A stretch of DNA of 64,000 nt from Oscillospiraceae bacterium (GCA_015066245.1 SVOS01000004.1:1-64000), one strand, 5' to 3'. Positions 43,104 to 52,035 are shown, counted from the stretch's first letter. The notes: generated by a model not told the origin, from the letters alone. Program-made: numbers and translations.

Positions 43104-43862
43104 TTAACTGCTTATGGTTTTGTAAAACTGCAAGGTGCTGAAGTTTCTGTCGACCTTGCGGCTTAGATATTCTTCTGTTATGCTGCTTAGCTTTTTAAGT
43201 GATTCATCGGAAAGAGAAAAGGAAAAAAGCTTTTTATCTTCGGCAAAAACCAAGTGTCTCAGTGCCATTGTAAGACCTGAGCTGATTCTGACACTTTGAG
43301 GAACCGGGGACTTTTCAAAGCAATCTTTGCACAAAAGCTGACCGCTTAAGAGAAAATACATCTCGTCCTTTTCATACTCACCGCATTTAGGACACATCAG
43401 CAAATCCGGCATATATCCCGAAATGGATGCAAGCCTCATCTCTACCGCAGATTTAATCAAAAGCTCAGACATATCTCCCTTTGAGAGGAGATAAAGAGCA
43501 TTAAGAATAAGCCTCAGATGCTCCTCTGCTTCTTGCTCCCAAGGGGCAACCACCGCGGCAATCTCGCAGAAATATTCGGCTAAGGATAGCTTTGTAAGGT
43601 CGGTTTTCAGGTCTGAAAACATATTGATAAGCTGAGCGTTTTCTACGTTATAGTAATCTTGCTTTCCCTTGTAAAGCGTAAGCTCTGAGTAGCACAAAAG
43701 CCCCGTGGATGCGGAGTTTCGGTTCTTTATATTCTTTCCTCCTCGGACAAAAGCCCTGATTACACCAAGATTTCTCGTGAGGATACTCACCAGTCTGTCC
43801 TGCTCACCTATATTCTGTTGTTTGATTATAAGTCCGTCTGTCTTTATCTTCTTTGTCTGCAT
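43104..43862 (-). CDS. recO: DNA repair protein RecO
   Basis: 252 residues. The N-terminal OB fold starts KIKTDGLIIKQQNIGEQDRLVSILT, followed by a helical domain and a zinc finger (CPKCGEYEKDEMYFLLSG then CKDC, about 155-180). RecO loads RecA in the RecFOR pathway. The first 59 bases overlap the end of yqzL in another frame, the conserved Firmicute arrangement. Confidence 0.95.
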   Translation of the reverse strand: MQTKKIKTDGLIIKQQNIGEQDRLVSILTRNLGVIRAFVRGGKNIKNRNSASTGLLCYSELTLYKGKQDYYNVENAQLINMFSDLKTDLTKLSLAEYFCEIAAVVAPWEQEAEEHLRLILNALYLLSKGDMSELLIKSAVEMRLASISGYMPDLLMCPKCGEYEKDEMYFLLSGQLLCKDCFEKSPVPQSVRISSGLTMALRHLVFAEDKKLFSFSLSDESLKKLSSITEEYLSRKVDRNFSTLQFYKTISS

Positions 43863-43968
43863 CTGTTTTTATATGTGGAGAAGGTGCATCAATAAGGGAT
43901 TTGAAGTTCAGATAGTCCTGAATTTTTCCTGTTGACGCAAAAATCTCCCAAGCTTTATTTTTGTCCAT
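43804..43968 (-). CDS. yqzL: YqzL-like small protein
   Basis: 54 residues, too short for most gene callers. It reads MDKNKAWEIFASTGKIQDYL and continues NFKSLIDAP, matching the YqzL pattern (W.iF..TG.i..YL.fK) known between era and recO in Firmicutes. GGTGATGG lies 4 bases before the ATG. The last 59 bases overlap recO in a different frame. The function of YqzL is unknown. The C-terminal half here is a charged extension (KTDADKEDKDRRTYNQ) beyond the usual length of about 47. Confidence 0.8.
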   Translation of the reverse strand: MDKNKAWEIFASTGKIQDYLNFKSLIDAPSPHIKTDADKEDKDRRTYNQTTEYR

Positions 43969-44051
43969 ATACCATCACCGATATTAGTATACCTTAAAGG
44001 TGGGGATGATATAGAGGGGATTTTGTTGTTGGATTTAATTTCCTTGATTCT

Positions 44052-44960
44052 TTATTCAAAATCTTTTTCGGAGAATCCGAAGGTGCGCATGATTCCTTCT
44101 CTGTTTCGCCAATCCTCGCGTACTTTTACCCATGTTTGGAGGTTAACCTTACAGTCGAAGAAACGCTCCATATCCTCGCGAGCGGTGGTGCTGACTTTTT
44201 TGAGCATTTTTCCGCCTTTGCCGATGATAATCCCCTTGTGGCTTTCTCTTTCGCAGTAAATTGTGGCGTCAATGTCAAGCATGCCGCCCACTCGCTGCTT
44301 CATTCTTTCTACCACAACTGCGGTGCCGTGGGGGATTTCTTTGTCAAGATTTCTCAGGAGCTTTTCTCTTATCATTTCAGAAGCTAAAACTCGCTCGCTC
44401 TGGTCTGTAAGAGTGTCATCCTCAAAGAAATGGCCGCCTTCCTGTGTAAGCTTCTTTAGCTCCTCGATTAAAGCAGGCACACCATCGCCGGTTCTGGCGC
44501 TGATAGGTACGATTGCTTCAAAGTCAAACATGGAGCTGTAAGTGAGGATAAGGTGCATGAGCTCCTCTTTCTGTTTGATGAGGTCGGTTTTGTTGATAGC
44601 AAGAATTGCAGGTATGCCCATAGCGATTATACGCTCAACAAGCATCTTTTCTGTATCGTCAGGTTCTCTGCCTGCTTCAACCACCAGAAGGCAGGCGTCA
44701 GCAGAAGAAACAGATTCTTTAACTGAACGTACCATGTAGTTGCCCAAAGATGTTTTAGGCTTGTGCATACCGGGTGTGTCGGTGAAAACAAGCTGATGCT
44801 CGCCTTCGGTAAGCACTCCCATAATACGTGTACGGGTTGTCTGGGGCTTGTCGGATACGATAGCAATCTTTTGACCCAACATGCGATTTAAAAGCGAGGA
44901 TTTGCCGGCGTTTGGTCTGCCAACAATAGATATAAAAGCGGATTTATCCTGAAAATTCAT
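44052..44960 (-). CDS. era: GTPase Era
   Basis: 302 residues from ATG 44960 (AGAGG 8 bases upstream; an ATG 15 bases further up overlaps it). The GTPase motifs are GRPNAGKSSLLN (G1), DTPGMHKP (G3) and NKTD (G4); a C-terminal KH domain contains the GxxG loop (IIIGKGGKMLKKV). It binds 16S rRNA and assists 30S assembly. It is in an operon with ybeY, dgkA and recO. Confidence 0.97.
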   Translation of the reverse strand: MNFQDKSAFISIVGRPNAGKSSLLNRMLGQKIAIVSDKPQTTRTRIMGVLTEGEHQLVFTDTPGMHKPKTSLGNYMVRSVKESVSSADACLLVVEAGREPDDTEKMLVERIIAMGIPAILAINKTDLIKQKEELMHLILTYSSMFDFEAIVPISARTGDGVPALIEELKKLTQEGGHFFEDDTLTDQSERVLASEMIREKLLRNLDKEIPHGTAVVVERMKQRVGGMLDIDATIYCERESHKGIIIGKGGKMLKKVSTTAREDMERFFDCKVNLQTWVKVREDWRNREGIMRTFGFSEKDFE

Positions 44961-45031
44961 AAATTTTCCTCTCATTAGTTTATAATTTTATCGTCACACC
45001 CAATAAAAGATGTGACGACCCGGAATAACTG

Positions 45032-45493
45032 TTATTTTTTTGTTTTTCTGCCTGCAAAAATAAGGAAAACAAGAGATAAAACTCCAAGAATTCCTATGGG
45101 CAGAAAATATATGGGATTGGCAGAAAGTTTTATAAAAGCGAAATAAAGCCTGCCTGTGAATATGAAAAGACACAAGGCAACTCCTGCGGCGAAAATTGCA
45201 AGAATCAGCACTGCACCTGCGGCGATATCCTTGATTTTGCCTATAAGGGGATTGTGCTCTGTACTGTAAAGGTCACAGAGGTTTTCGATTGCAGTGTTAA
45301 TAAGCTCTGCCGAAAATACACATCCTATGGTTATAAGGAGTATCGCCCACTGGGAGAGGTTCATTTCGCTTATGTAAGCAAATAAAAGCACAAAGACAGC
45401 CGCAACAAGGTGAAATCTCATGTGACTTTCTGCTTTGAAAGCAGAGAATATTCCTTTGAATGCGTCTTTGAAGCTTTTAAGCTGGTGTTTCAT
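45032..45493 (-). CDS. dgkA: Diacylglycerol/undecaprenol kinase
   Basis: 153 residues. The family core lies in the first 115: a cytoplasmic helix (SFKDAFKGIFSAFKAESHMRFH), membrane helices, the catalytic Glu in FSAELINTAIENLCDL and the following KIKDIAAGAVLI. In Firmicutes this enzyme phosphorylates undecaprenol. A fourth hydrophobic segment (NPIYFLPIGILGVLSLVFLIF) ends the protein, an extension beyond the usual about 120 residues. It lies between ybeY (2-base gap) and era. Confidence 0.93.
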   Translation of the reverse strand: MKHQLKSFKDAFKGIFSAFKAESHMRFHLVAAVFVLLFAYISEMNLSQWAILLITIGCVFSAELINTAIENLCDLYSTEHNPLIGKIKDIAAGAVLILAIFAAGVALCLFIFTGRLYFAFIKLSANPIYFLPIGILGVLSLVFLIFAGRKTKK

Positions 45494-45495
45494 AA

Positions 45496-46005
45496 TTATT
45501 CCTCGTCAACTATGTAGCTTGAGGATGCAGGCAAGCCTAAAAGCTCCATAACATGTTCTTCTTTTTCGCGCATACGGATACGCTCCAAGTTGTCCTCGTG
45601 GTCATAGCCTAAAAGATGAAGCACACTGTGGCATGTAAGATAACCTACCTCACGCTGCAGGGAGTGGCCGTAAATATTAGCCTGCTCAACGGCTCTTTCC
45701 ATAGAAATAACAACATCACCCAGAAGCTGTGCACCTGTTTCGGGGTCGATGTCATATTTGCCGTCTTCACCGCAAAGACCGAAAGAAAGCACATCTGTTT
45801 CGATATCTTTGTTTCTGTATTGTGCGTTAAGCTCTTTAATCTGTGCGTTGTTTACGAAGGATACGCTGATTTCAGCAGGACCTTCGAAATTTTCTGTTTT
45901 AAGTGTAGCAGTGCAGCAACGTCTCACAAGCATTCTGAGCCCTGTGGGAATCTGTACATCTTTCTGTCTGTTGGTAATAACAACTGTAATCTTATCTTTT
46001 GCCAT
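45496..46005 (-). CDS. ybeY: Endoribonuclease YbeY
   Basis: 169 residues. The zinc-site motif HSVLHLLGYDHED (H-x3-H-x5-H) and the upstream TDVLSFGL are diagnostic. It matures the 16S rRNA 3' end and takes part in ribosome quality control. It overlaps the end of phoH by 14 bases and is followed at once by dgkA. Confidence 0.96.
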   Translation of the reverse strand: MAKDKITVVITNRQKDVQIPTGLRMLVRRCCTATLKTENFEGPAEISVSFVNNAQIKELNAQYRNKDIETDVLSFGLCGEDGKYDIDPETGAQLLGDVVISMERAVEQANIYGHSLQREVGYLTCHSVLHLLGYDHEDNLERIRMREKEEHVMELLGLPASSSYIVDEE

Positions 46006-46978
46006 CTTTATCTCTTCCTTCCTCTAATTTTGCATAAGCTTTGATGATATCCTGAACAAGTCTGTGTCTTACAACGTCTTTTTCCGAGAATCTGCAGCTT
46101 GCGATATCATCTATATTTTTTAATACCTTAATACATTCTTTAAGTCCTGACCTTGCACCGTTCGGCAGGTCAATCTGAGTGATGTCACCTGTAATAACCA
46201 TCTTGGAGTTAAAGCCGAGTCGGGTCAAAAACATTTTCATCTGTTCTGTGGTGGTGTTCTGAGCTTCGTCAAGAATGATGAAGCTGTCATCTAAGGTTCT
46301 GCCTCGCATATATGCAAGTGGAGCAACCTCGATATTGCCTCTTTCAACGTACTTTTGGTAGGTTTCGGCACCCAACATATCGAAAAGTGCATCGTAAAGG
46401 GGCCTCAGGTACGGGTCTACCTTGCTTTGCAAATCACCCGGTAAAAATCCCAGTTTTTCGCCTGCTTCAACGGCAGGACGGGTGAGGATAATACGGTTGA
46501 TTTCCTTTGCTCTGAAAGCGGTAACCGCCATTGCCACCGCCAGATAAGTTTTACCTGTGCCGGCAGGGCCAACACCGATGGTGATGGTGTTGTTTTTGAT
46601 GAGGTTACAGTAGTTTCGCTGGCCCATGGTCTTGGGCTTTATAGGCTTGCCTTTTGATGTTATGCAGATACAGTCTCCTGCCAAAGATTCAATTTTTTCG
46701 CTGCTTCCCTCATTTACAAGAGAGATGCAGTATCTTATGTTTTGCTCTGAAAGAGTTTCACCTCTGTTAATAAGGGTGAGAAGACTCTCGATAACCTTAG
46801 CTGCTTTGTATACTCCTTCGGTTTCGCCTTTGATTTTGAACTCGCCGTCAAGGGTGATAACCGAGACACTGTATTCTTTTTCTATGATGCGGATGTTTTC
46901 GTCAAAACTTCCGAAAAGAGCAGCAACCTGCTCCATTCTGTCGATATTAACTATTTGTTCCGTAAGCCATATCTCCAA
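45992..46978 (-). CDS. phoH: PhoH-family ATPase
   Basis: About 329 residues. Walker A is GVGPAGTGKTYLAVA, with RPAVEAGEKLGFLPGDL and FIILDEAQNTTTEQMKMFLT (Walker B), as in PhoH/YbeZ. The N-terminal part (TEQIVNIDRMEQVAALFG, then FDENIRIIEKEY) matches the usual family start, yet no ATG lies there: TTG 46978 or ATG 46936 are the in-frame choices, and the GGAG site fits neither well. It heads the ybeY-dgkA-era-recO operon; PhoH and YbeY usually work together on RNA. Confidence 0.88.
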   Translation of the reverse strand: MEIWLTEQIVNIDRMEQVAALFGSFDENIRIIEKEYSVSVITLDGEFKIKGETEGVYKAAKVIESLLTLINRGETLSEQNIRYCISLVNEGSSEKIESLAGDCICITSKGKPIKPKTMGQRNYCNLIKNNTITIGVGPAGTGKTYLAVAMAVTAFRAKEINRIILTRPAVEAGEKLGFLPGDLQSKVDPYLRPLYDALFDMLGAETYQKYVERGNIEVAPLAYMRGRTLDDSFIILDEAQNTTTEQMKMFLTRLGFNSKMVITGDITQIDLPNGARSGLKECIKVLKNIDDIASCRFSEKDVVRHRLVQDIIKAYAKLEEGRDKDGKR

Positions 46979-46997
46979 TACAATAATATTAGATTTT

Positions 46998-47006
46998 AGT
47001 ATAACA
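46998..47006 (-). promoter_or_regulatory. Extended -10 promoter (TGTTATACT) of the phoH operon
   Basis: On the minus strand TG-T-TATACT lies about 20 bases ahead of the leader; no clear -35 is seen. It is divergent from the ylxM promoter. Confidence 0.5.
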
Positions 47007-47159
47007 CAAAATGTGGAAAAAATCATCGAAAAAATTGAAGATTGTGCAACTTATGATAATTTTTGTAAAGTTTGACAATTATCTTAAGTCAAATTCATCA
47101 TATAAGTAAAATTTGTTGCCGTAAAAATCAGAATTTATCGGGATTTTTTAAAAAATTCC

Positions 47160-47188
47160 TTGACATAACAGGCCCATAAGGTTATAAT
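47160..47188 (+). promoter_or_regulatory. Promoter TTGACA-17-TATAAT of ylxM-ffh
   Basis: -35 at 47160-47165 and -10 at 47183-47188, about 45 bases before the ylxM start. Confidence 0.9.
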
Positions 47189-47233
47189 TGCAAAGGTGTA
47201 AAGAAAAAAACTTTACAGCACGAGGTATACGAC

Positions 47234-47590
47234 ATGGAAAAGAGCATCGAGATATCACTGCTTTACGACTTTTACGGTGAGCTTTTAAGCGAAAAAAAGC
47301 GAGAGGCAGCAAGTCTTTATTTTAACGAGGATTTGTCCCTTTCTGAAATTGCCGCACACATGGGCATCACAAGACAAGGGGTAAGTGACCTTATCAGACG
47401 CAGTGAGTCAGAGCTCTATGAATTTGAGAATAAGTTGGGTCTTTACTCACGATTTGAGGCAATTAACGCCTCGGCTGCAAAAATCAAGGAATATGCCTTG
47501 GAGATTGCAGAGAATAGTGAAACCCCCTTTAAAGAATTGGCTTTGAAGATTACAGACGAAGCCGAAAAAATCGAGAAGTTGGAGGCATAG
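47234..47590 (+). CDS. ylxM: YlxM/sigma-70-region-4-like DNA-binding protein
   Basis: 118 residues. The helix-turn-helix (LSLSEIAAHMGITRQGVSDLIRR, in two parts, about 37-60) follows a region-4-like helix (LLSEKKREAASLYFNEDL). YlxM sits before ffh across Firmicutes and is thought to act with the SRP operon. The stop is one base before the ffh start, so translation is coupled. Confidence 0.93.
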   Translation: MEKSIEISLLYDFYGELLSEKKREAASLYFNEDLSLSEIAAHMGITRQGVSDLIRRSESELYEFENKLGLYSRFEAINASAAKIKEYALEIAENSETPFKELALKITDEAEKIEKLEA

Positions 47591-47591
47591 T

Positions 47592-48947
47592 ATGGCATTT
47601 GAAAGCTTGTCCGAGAAAATCGGTTCGGTCTTTAAAAGACTCAAAAACAAAGGTAAGCTTACTGAAAGTGACGTTAAAGCCGCTATGCGAGAGGTGCGAC
47701 TTGCACTTTTGGAGGCTGACGTAAACTACAAGGTAGCCAAGGATTTTACAAATAAAATTACCGAGCGTGCAGTTGGTGCCGACGTTATGGAGAGTCTTAC
47801 TCCTGCACAGATGGTAATCAAAATAGTTAACGAGGAGCTTAAGGCTCTTATGGGTGGCGAGAGTGCTAAGATTAACTTCGCATCCAAACCTCCCACAGTT
47901 ATTATGATGTGCGGTTTACAGGGTTCAGGTAAAACTACCCACTCCGGTAAGCTCGCCAAGCTCCTTAAGAATAAAAACCACAGACCCTTGCTTGTTGCTT
48001 GTGATATTTACAGACCTGCTGCTATTGAGCAGCTTAAGGTTGTGGGCAGAAATGCTGATGTTCCCGTGTTTGAAATGGGTACAGAAAAACCTGTAAAAAT
48101 TGCAAGAGAAGCTATCAGACACGCAAGAGATTACGGCAACGACATTGTTATTCTTGATACAGCAGGCCGACTTCATATTGATGATGAGCTTATGGCTGAG
48201 CTTGAGGATGTAAAGGCTGAGGTTAACCCCTCCGAAATCCTTCTTGTTATCGACTCTATGACAGGTCAGGATGCAGTAAATGTTGCTGAAACCTTTAATT
48301 CCCGTCTTGAGATTACCGGTGTAATCCTTACAAAGCTGGACGGTGACACCCGAGGCGGTGCGGCACTTTCAGTCAAGGCTGTTACAGGCAAGCCCATCAA
48401 GTTTGCCGGTACAGGTGAAAAGCTTGGTGATATCGAGCCCTTCCACCCCGACAGAATGGCAAGCCGAATTCTTGGTATGGGTGATATGCTTACTCTTATT
48501 GAAGAAGCAGAGGCAAAGCTTGACCAGAAAAAGGCAGAGGAACTTGCCGAGAAGATGATGACCAACAAGATGGACTTCAACGACCTTCTCGACCAGTTTG
48601 ACCAGCTTCAGAAAATGGGTCCCATCAAAGGTATTCTTTCTAAGCTTCCGGGTGTTAACGCATCAAAGCTTGACGAAATGAATATTGATGAACGTCAGAT
48701 TGACTATTGCAGAGCTATTATTCTTTCAATGACAAAGGAAGAAAGAGCAAAGCCCGGTCTTATGAATCCTTCCAGAAAACGCAGAATTGCCGCAGGTTCA
48801 GGCAGAAGCGTTGAGGAAGTCAACCGCCTTATTAAGCAGCTTGAGCAGATGCAGAAAATGATGCGTCAGTTCAACTCAAAGGGCAAAAAAGGGAAGCGCA
48901 GAATGCCTAACTTCGGCGGTATGGGCGGCGGCTTCCCCGGTATGTAA
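47592..48947 (+). CDS. ffh: Signal recognition particle protein Ffh
   Basis: 451 residues. The N domain (about 1-90), the G domain with GLQGSGKTTHSGKLA (about 107-121), DTAGRL, TKLDGDTRGGAAL, and the C-terminal M domain from about 300, Met-rich (MQKMMRQFN), ending in the Gly/Met tail GGMGGGFPGM. It binds signal sequences and SRP RNA to target membrane proteins. It follows ylxM and precedes rpsP. Confidence 0.98.
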   Translation: MAFESLSEKIGSVFKRLKNKGKLTESDVKAAMREVRLALLEADVNYKVAKDFTNKITERAVGADVMESLTPAQMVIKIVNEELKALMGGESAKINFASKPPTVIMMCGLQGSGKTTHSGKLAKLLKNKNHRPLLVACDIYRPAAIEQLKVVGRNADVPVFEMGTEKPVKIAREAIRHARDYGNDIVILDTAGRLHIDDELMAELEDVKAEVNPSEILLVIDSMTGQDAVNVAETFNSRLEITGVILTKLDGDTRGGAALSVKAVTGKPIKFAGTGEKLGDIEPFHPDRMASRILGMGDMLTLIEEAEAKLDQKKAEELAEKMMTNKMDFNDLLDQFDQLQKMGPIKGILSKLPGVNASKLDEMNIDERQIDYCRAIILSMTKEERAKPGLMNPSRKRRIAAGSGRSVEEVNRLIKQLEQMQKMMRQFNSKGKKGKRRMPNFGGMGGGFPGM

Positions 48948-49017
48948 TTTACGTTTTATATTGCCAAACGGCTTATAAATATATTTTTATATTTTTATTT
49001 TATAGGAGGAAAAAACC

Positions 49018-49257
49018 ATGGTAAAAATCAGACTTCGCAGAATGGGTGCTAAGAAGAACCCCTTCTACCGTATTGTTGTAGCAGATTCCAGATATCCCAG
49101 AGACGGTCGTTTCATCGAGGAAATCGGTACTTACAATCCCCTCACAGATCCCGCACAGGTAACTGTTAACGAGGAAGCTGCTAAGAAGTGGATTGCTCAG
49201 GGTGCACAGCCCACAGATAAGGTGAAGGCTATCTTCAAGAAGAACGGCATTATCTGA
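49018..49257 (+). CDS. rpsP: 30S ribosomal protein S16
   Basis: 79 residues, normal length. [20 protein letters not shown] and [13 protein letters not shown] are diagnostic. The ribosome site is a strong TAGGAGG. It is followed by khpA after 17 bases, the conserved rpsP-khpA-rimM-trmD order. Confidence 0.98.
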   Translation: MVKIRLRRMGAKKNPFYRIVVADSRYPRDGRFIEEIGTYNPLTDPAQVTVNEEAAKKWIAQGAQPTDKVKAIFKKNGII

Positions 49258-49274
49258 TAAGAGGTTACTGACTG

Positions 49275-49508
49275 ATGAAAGACTTGCTCACTATTCTTGC
49301 TAAAGGTCTTGTAGAAGCACCTGATGCAGTTAATGTTACTGCTGACGAGGCTTTGGAAGACGGTACAGTTGTATATCATATCCATGTTGCAGAAGATGAC
49401 ATGGGAAGAATCATAGGTAAGCAGGGCAGAATTGCTAAGGCAATCCGTACTGTTGCCAGAAGTGCAGCTATCCGCAAGAACGAAAAGATTCAGGTTGAAA
49501 TCGACTGA
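49275..49508 (+). CDS. khpA: KH-domain RNA-binding protein KhpA
   Basis: 77 residues, essentially one KH domain. The GxxG loop lies in MGRIIGKQGRIAKAIRTV. KhpA partners KhpB (Jag/EloR) in RNA binding and controls cell elongation in related bacteria. It lies between rpsP and the inserted LRR gene. Confidence 0.95.
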   Translation: MKDLLTILAKGLVEAPDAVNVTADEALEDGTVVYHIHVAEDDMGRIIGKQGRIAKAIRTVARSAAIRKNEKIQVEID

Positions 49509-49541
49509 TTTATAAACTGAATACGTCAATTTAAGCGTCTT

Positions 49542-49570
49542 GAAAACCCCTTTGTAAAGGGGCTTTCAGG
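49542..49570 (+). terminator. Weak terminator or attenuator after khpA
   Basis: The stem GAAA.CCCCTT with AAGGGG.TTTC (49542-49567, one mismatch) has a short T stretch only. It probably reduces rather than stops read-through into the LRR gene. Confidence 0.5.
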
Positions 49571-49578
49571 GCGCTTTG

Positions 49579-49607
49579 TTGACATTTTGGGGCATTTTTT
49601 ATATAAT
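49579..49607 (+). promoter_or_regulatory. Promoter TTGACA-17-TATAAT inside the rpsP-trmD cluster
   Basis: A consensus promoter (49579-49584 and 49602-49607) drives the LRR gene and, through it, rimM and trmD. Confidence 0.88.
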
Positions 49608-49627
49608 TACAAAGGCGAGGTGTTTTT

Positions 49628-50707
49628 ATGACTTCATCAAAAAGGATTTTTTGTATTATTTTTAGTTTAGTCTTTGTGATTTCTGCAATGATTACAGTGA
49701 GCGCTGAGGACACTACTCAGACATCAGGTGATTTCAGCTACACTGTGCTTGATGATGGCACTGTTGGTATCACTGGTTACAACGGCAATGATACAGATGT
49801 TGTGATTCCTTCAGAAATTGACGGAAAGACAGTGTCAAGCATCGGAAACGAGATTTTCTGGTATCATGAGGAGCTTACCTCTGTGGTGCTTCCTGAAAAT
49901 CTGGAGCATTTGGGCGAGAGGGTTTTTTCTTATTGCTCGTCTCTTACCGAGATTACTCTGCCCGAAACCTTAAGCGAAATCGGCGATGCTTGTTTCTTGA
50001 GCTGTTCAAAGCTCAGCAAAATTAACGTCCCTGCAGGTCTTGCTTATGTAGGTGCTTTTGCCTTTGAGGGGACTGCATGGATTACTCAGTTTGACGGATG
50101 CAGTTCGGTTATTCTGGGTGGCAGGATTTTTTACCAGTATCTTGCGGATGAAAGCAGCGTTGTGATTCCTGATGGTATTATCTGCATCAGCGGTAACGCC
50201 TTTGAGAATAAAAGCCTGAGCTATGTGGGTATTCCCGATAGTGTTGCGTTTATCGGTGACTATGCTTTTTATAACTGTAAGAATCTTAAAGAAATCAGAC
50301 TGCCTTCAAGCATTTATTACTTAGGAGACTATAGTCTGGGACTTCTTGCAGGTACTGAAGATTTTGTGGAAGTAAAAGATTTTGTTATTTATGCCGAAAG
50401 CGGCACTCTTGGCGCTGAATATGCATCTTACTATGATATTACACTTAAGGACTTGAAAGAGTTTACAGAGCCTGCACAACTGCCTGAGGCAGAGGTGTGT
50501 GTACCTACAGGAGAAATCCGCGAAGCAGACAAGCCTGCCGTTAAATCTGCAGGCCTTAATTCGGGCGATGTGGTTACAATTGTGCTTATTATTGCAGGTT
50601 GTGTAATCATAATCGGCGGTGTCGCGGTGGCTTCATATTATTACGAGAAAAAACGAAAAAAGCTCAGAAAAGAGAAAAATCAAAATTTTAAGAAAAAGAA
50701 GAAATAA
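49628..50707 (+). CDS. BspA-type leucine-rich-repeat surface protein
   Basis: 359 residues. A signal peptide (about 1-27, ending TVSAE) is followed by about seven LRR_5 repeats (about 38-265; TSVVLPENLEHLGERVFSYC and LTEITLPETLSEIGDACF), a linker, a membrane helix (about 312-335, VVTIVLIIAGCVIIIGGVAV) and a Lys-rich cytoplasmic tail. Such proteins often bind host or polymer surfaces, though many have unknown roles. It lies 2 bases before rimM, an unusual place for a surface protein. Confidence 0.88.
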   Translation: MTSSKRIFCIIFSLVFVISAMITVSAEDTTQTSGDFSYTVLDDGTVGITGYNGNDTDVVIPSEIDGKTVSSIGNEIFWYHEELTSVVLPENLEHLGERVFSYCSSLTEITLPETLSEIGDACFLSCSKLSKINVPAGLAYVGAFAFEGTAWITQFDGCSSVILGGRIFYQYLADESSVVIPDGIICISGNAFENKSLSYVGIPDSVAFIGDYAFYNCKNLKEIRLPSSIYYLGDYSLGLLAGTEDFVEVKDFVIYAESGTLGAEYASYYDITLKDLKEFTEPAQLPEAEVCVPTGEIREADKPAVKSAGLNSGDVVTIVLIIAGCVIIIGGVAVASYYYEKKRKKLRKEKNQNFKKKKK

Positions 50708-50709
50708 TT

Positions 50710-51222
50710 ATGCTTAAACAGTATCTGGAAATCGGAAAAATCGTAGGCACTCACGGAGTTCGCGGAGAGCTGAGAGTTGAGTGCTGGTGCGACAGCCCTC
50801 AGTTTATGGCGAATTTTAAAACTTTATATTTCAATGAGGGCTTGGATAAAATCCAAGTCCAGAGCCGTCCTCATAAAAATATCGCACTTGTTAAAATCAA
50901 AGGCGTTGACACAGTTGAGCAAGCTGACCTTTTAAGAGGCAGAGTGCTCTATGTAAACCGTAAGGATATAAAACTCCCCAAGGGAACCAACTTTATCCAG
51001 GATATTATTGGTCTTGAGGTTGTTGACGTTGACACAAAGGTGGTTTACGGCAAGGTAACAGAGGTTATCAAAACAGGCGCCAATGATGTGTATGAGGTTA
51101 AGGATGAAAACGCAAAGGCATACTACATCCCTGTTATCAAGGATGTGGTGGTTGAGACTAACCCTAAAAAGGGCGTGGTTCTTATTAAGCCCATGAAAGG
51201 TATATTTGACGATGAGGATTGA
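50710..51222 (+). CDS. rimM: Ribosome maturation factor RimM
   Basis: 170 residues. The N-terminal RimM domain (LEIGKIVGTHGVRGELRVE) and C-terminal PRC barrel (LIGLEVVDVDTKVVYGKVTE, in part) are clear. It helps mature the 30S head region around S19. It starts 2 bases after the LRR gene and overlaps trmD by 11 bases. Confidence 0.96.
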   Translation: MLKQYLEIGKIVGTHGVRGELRVECWCDSPQFMANFKTLYFNEGLDKIQVQSRPHKNIALVKIKGVDTVEQADLLRGRVLYVNRKDIKLPKGTNFIQDIIGLEVVDVDTKVVYGKVTEVIKTGANDVYEVKDENAKAYYIPVIKDVVVETNPKKGVVLIKPMKGIFDDED

Positions 51223-51901
51223 TATAATTACTCTTTTCCCCGAAATGTGCGAAGCTGTCCTTAGCGAAAGCATTATCGGCAGAGCCAGACAAAGCGGTGC
51301 GGTGGAGATTAATTGCCACCAGCTTAGAAATTACGCTTTTGATAAGCACAGACGGGTGGATGATGCTCCTTATGGCGGTGGCAAGGGTATGCTTATGATG
51401 GCGGAGCCCATTGCACTGTGCTTTGAAGATATATGCAAAATGCAGGGCAAACGCCCTCACTTTATTTTTATGTCGCCTCAGGGCAAAACTCTCACCCAGA
51501 CAAGGCTCAAGGAGCTTTCAGAGCTTGATTCTGTCTGTGTGCTTTGCGGTCACTACGAGGGTGTGGACCAAAGGCTTATTGACGAGTTTGTTGATGAGCA
51601 GATTTCTATCGGAGATTATGTGCTTACAGGCGGCGAGTTGCCGGCACTTGTGTTTACTGACTCTTTGTGCAGAATGCTTAAGGGTGTACTTTCTGACGAA
51701 GAATGCTTTGAAAGAGAGAGCCACTATAACGGACTTTTAGAGTATCCGCAATATACAAGACCTGCAAATTGGCGAGGTCGCGAAGTGCCCGAAATCCTTT
51801 TGAGCGGACATCACGCAAATATCGAAAAGTGGAAAGATGAAAAGTCTCTGGAGAACACTTTGAAGAACCGTCCCGAGATGTTTTTTGAGGACGAAGAATA
51901 G
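51212..51901 (+). CDS. trmD: tRNA (guanine37-N1)-methyltransferase
   Basis: 229 residues from ATG 51212 (a TTG 6 bases upstream is also in frame). The start RIDIITLFPEMCEAVL, the trefoil-knot SAM loop SIGDYVLTGGELPALV and CGHYEGVDQRLI are diagnostic. It makes m1G37, which prevents frameshifting. It is last in the rpsP-trmD cluster. Confidence 0.97.
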   Translation: MRIDIITLFPEMCEAVLSESIIGRARQSGAVEINCHQLRNYAFDKHRRVDDAPYGGGKGMLMMAEPIALCFEDICKMQGKRPHFIFMSPQGKTLTQTRLKELSELDSVCVLCGHYEGVDQRLIDEFVDEQISIGDYVLTGGELPALVFTDSLCRMLKGVLSDEECFERESHYNGLLEYPQYTRPANWRGREVPEILLSGHHANIEKWKDEKSLENTLKNRPEMFFEDEE

Positions 51902-52035
51902 TATATTTTCCCCTTAATAGTGCTCTACGCGGTGCGACTTGTTGACATTGAACTTTTGCTGTTGTTAATTTGCACAAGAAACACCCCCTCTGAATATTTC
52001 TTGTAGTATATCAAAACAAAATTGAGTATATTGTG

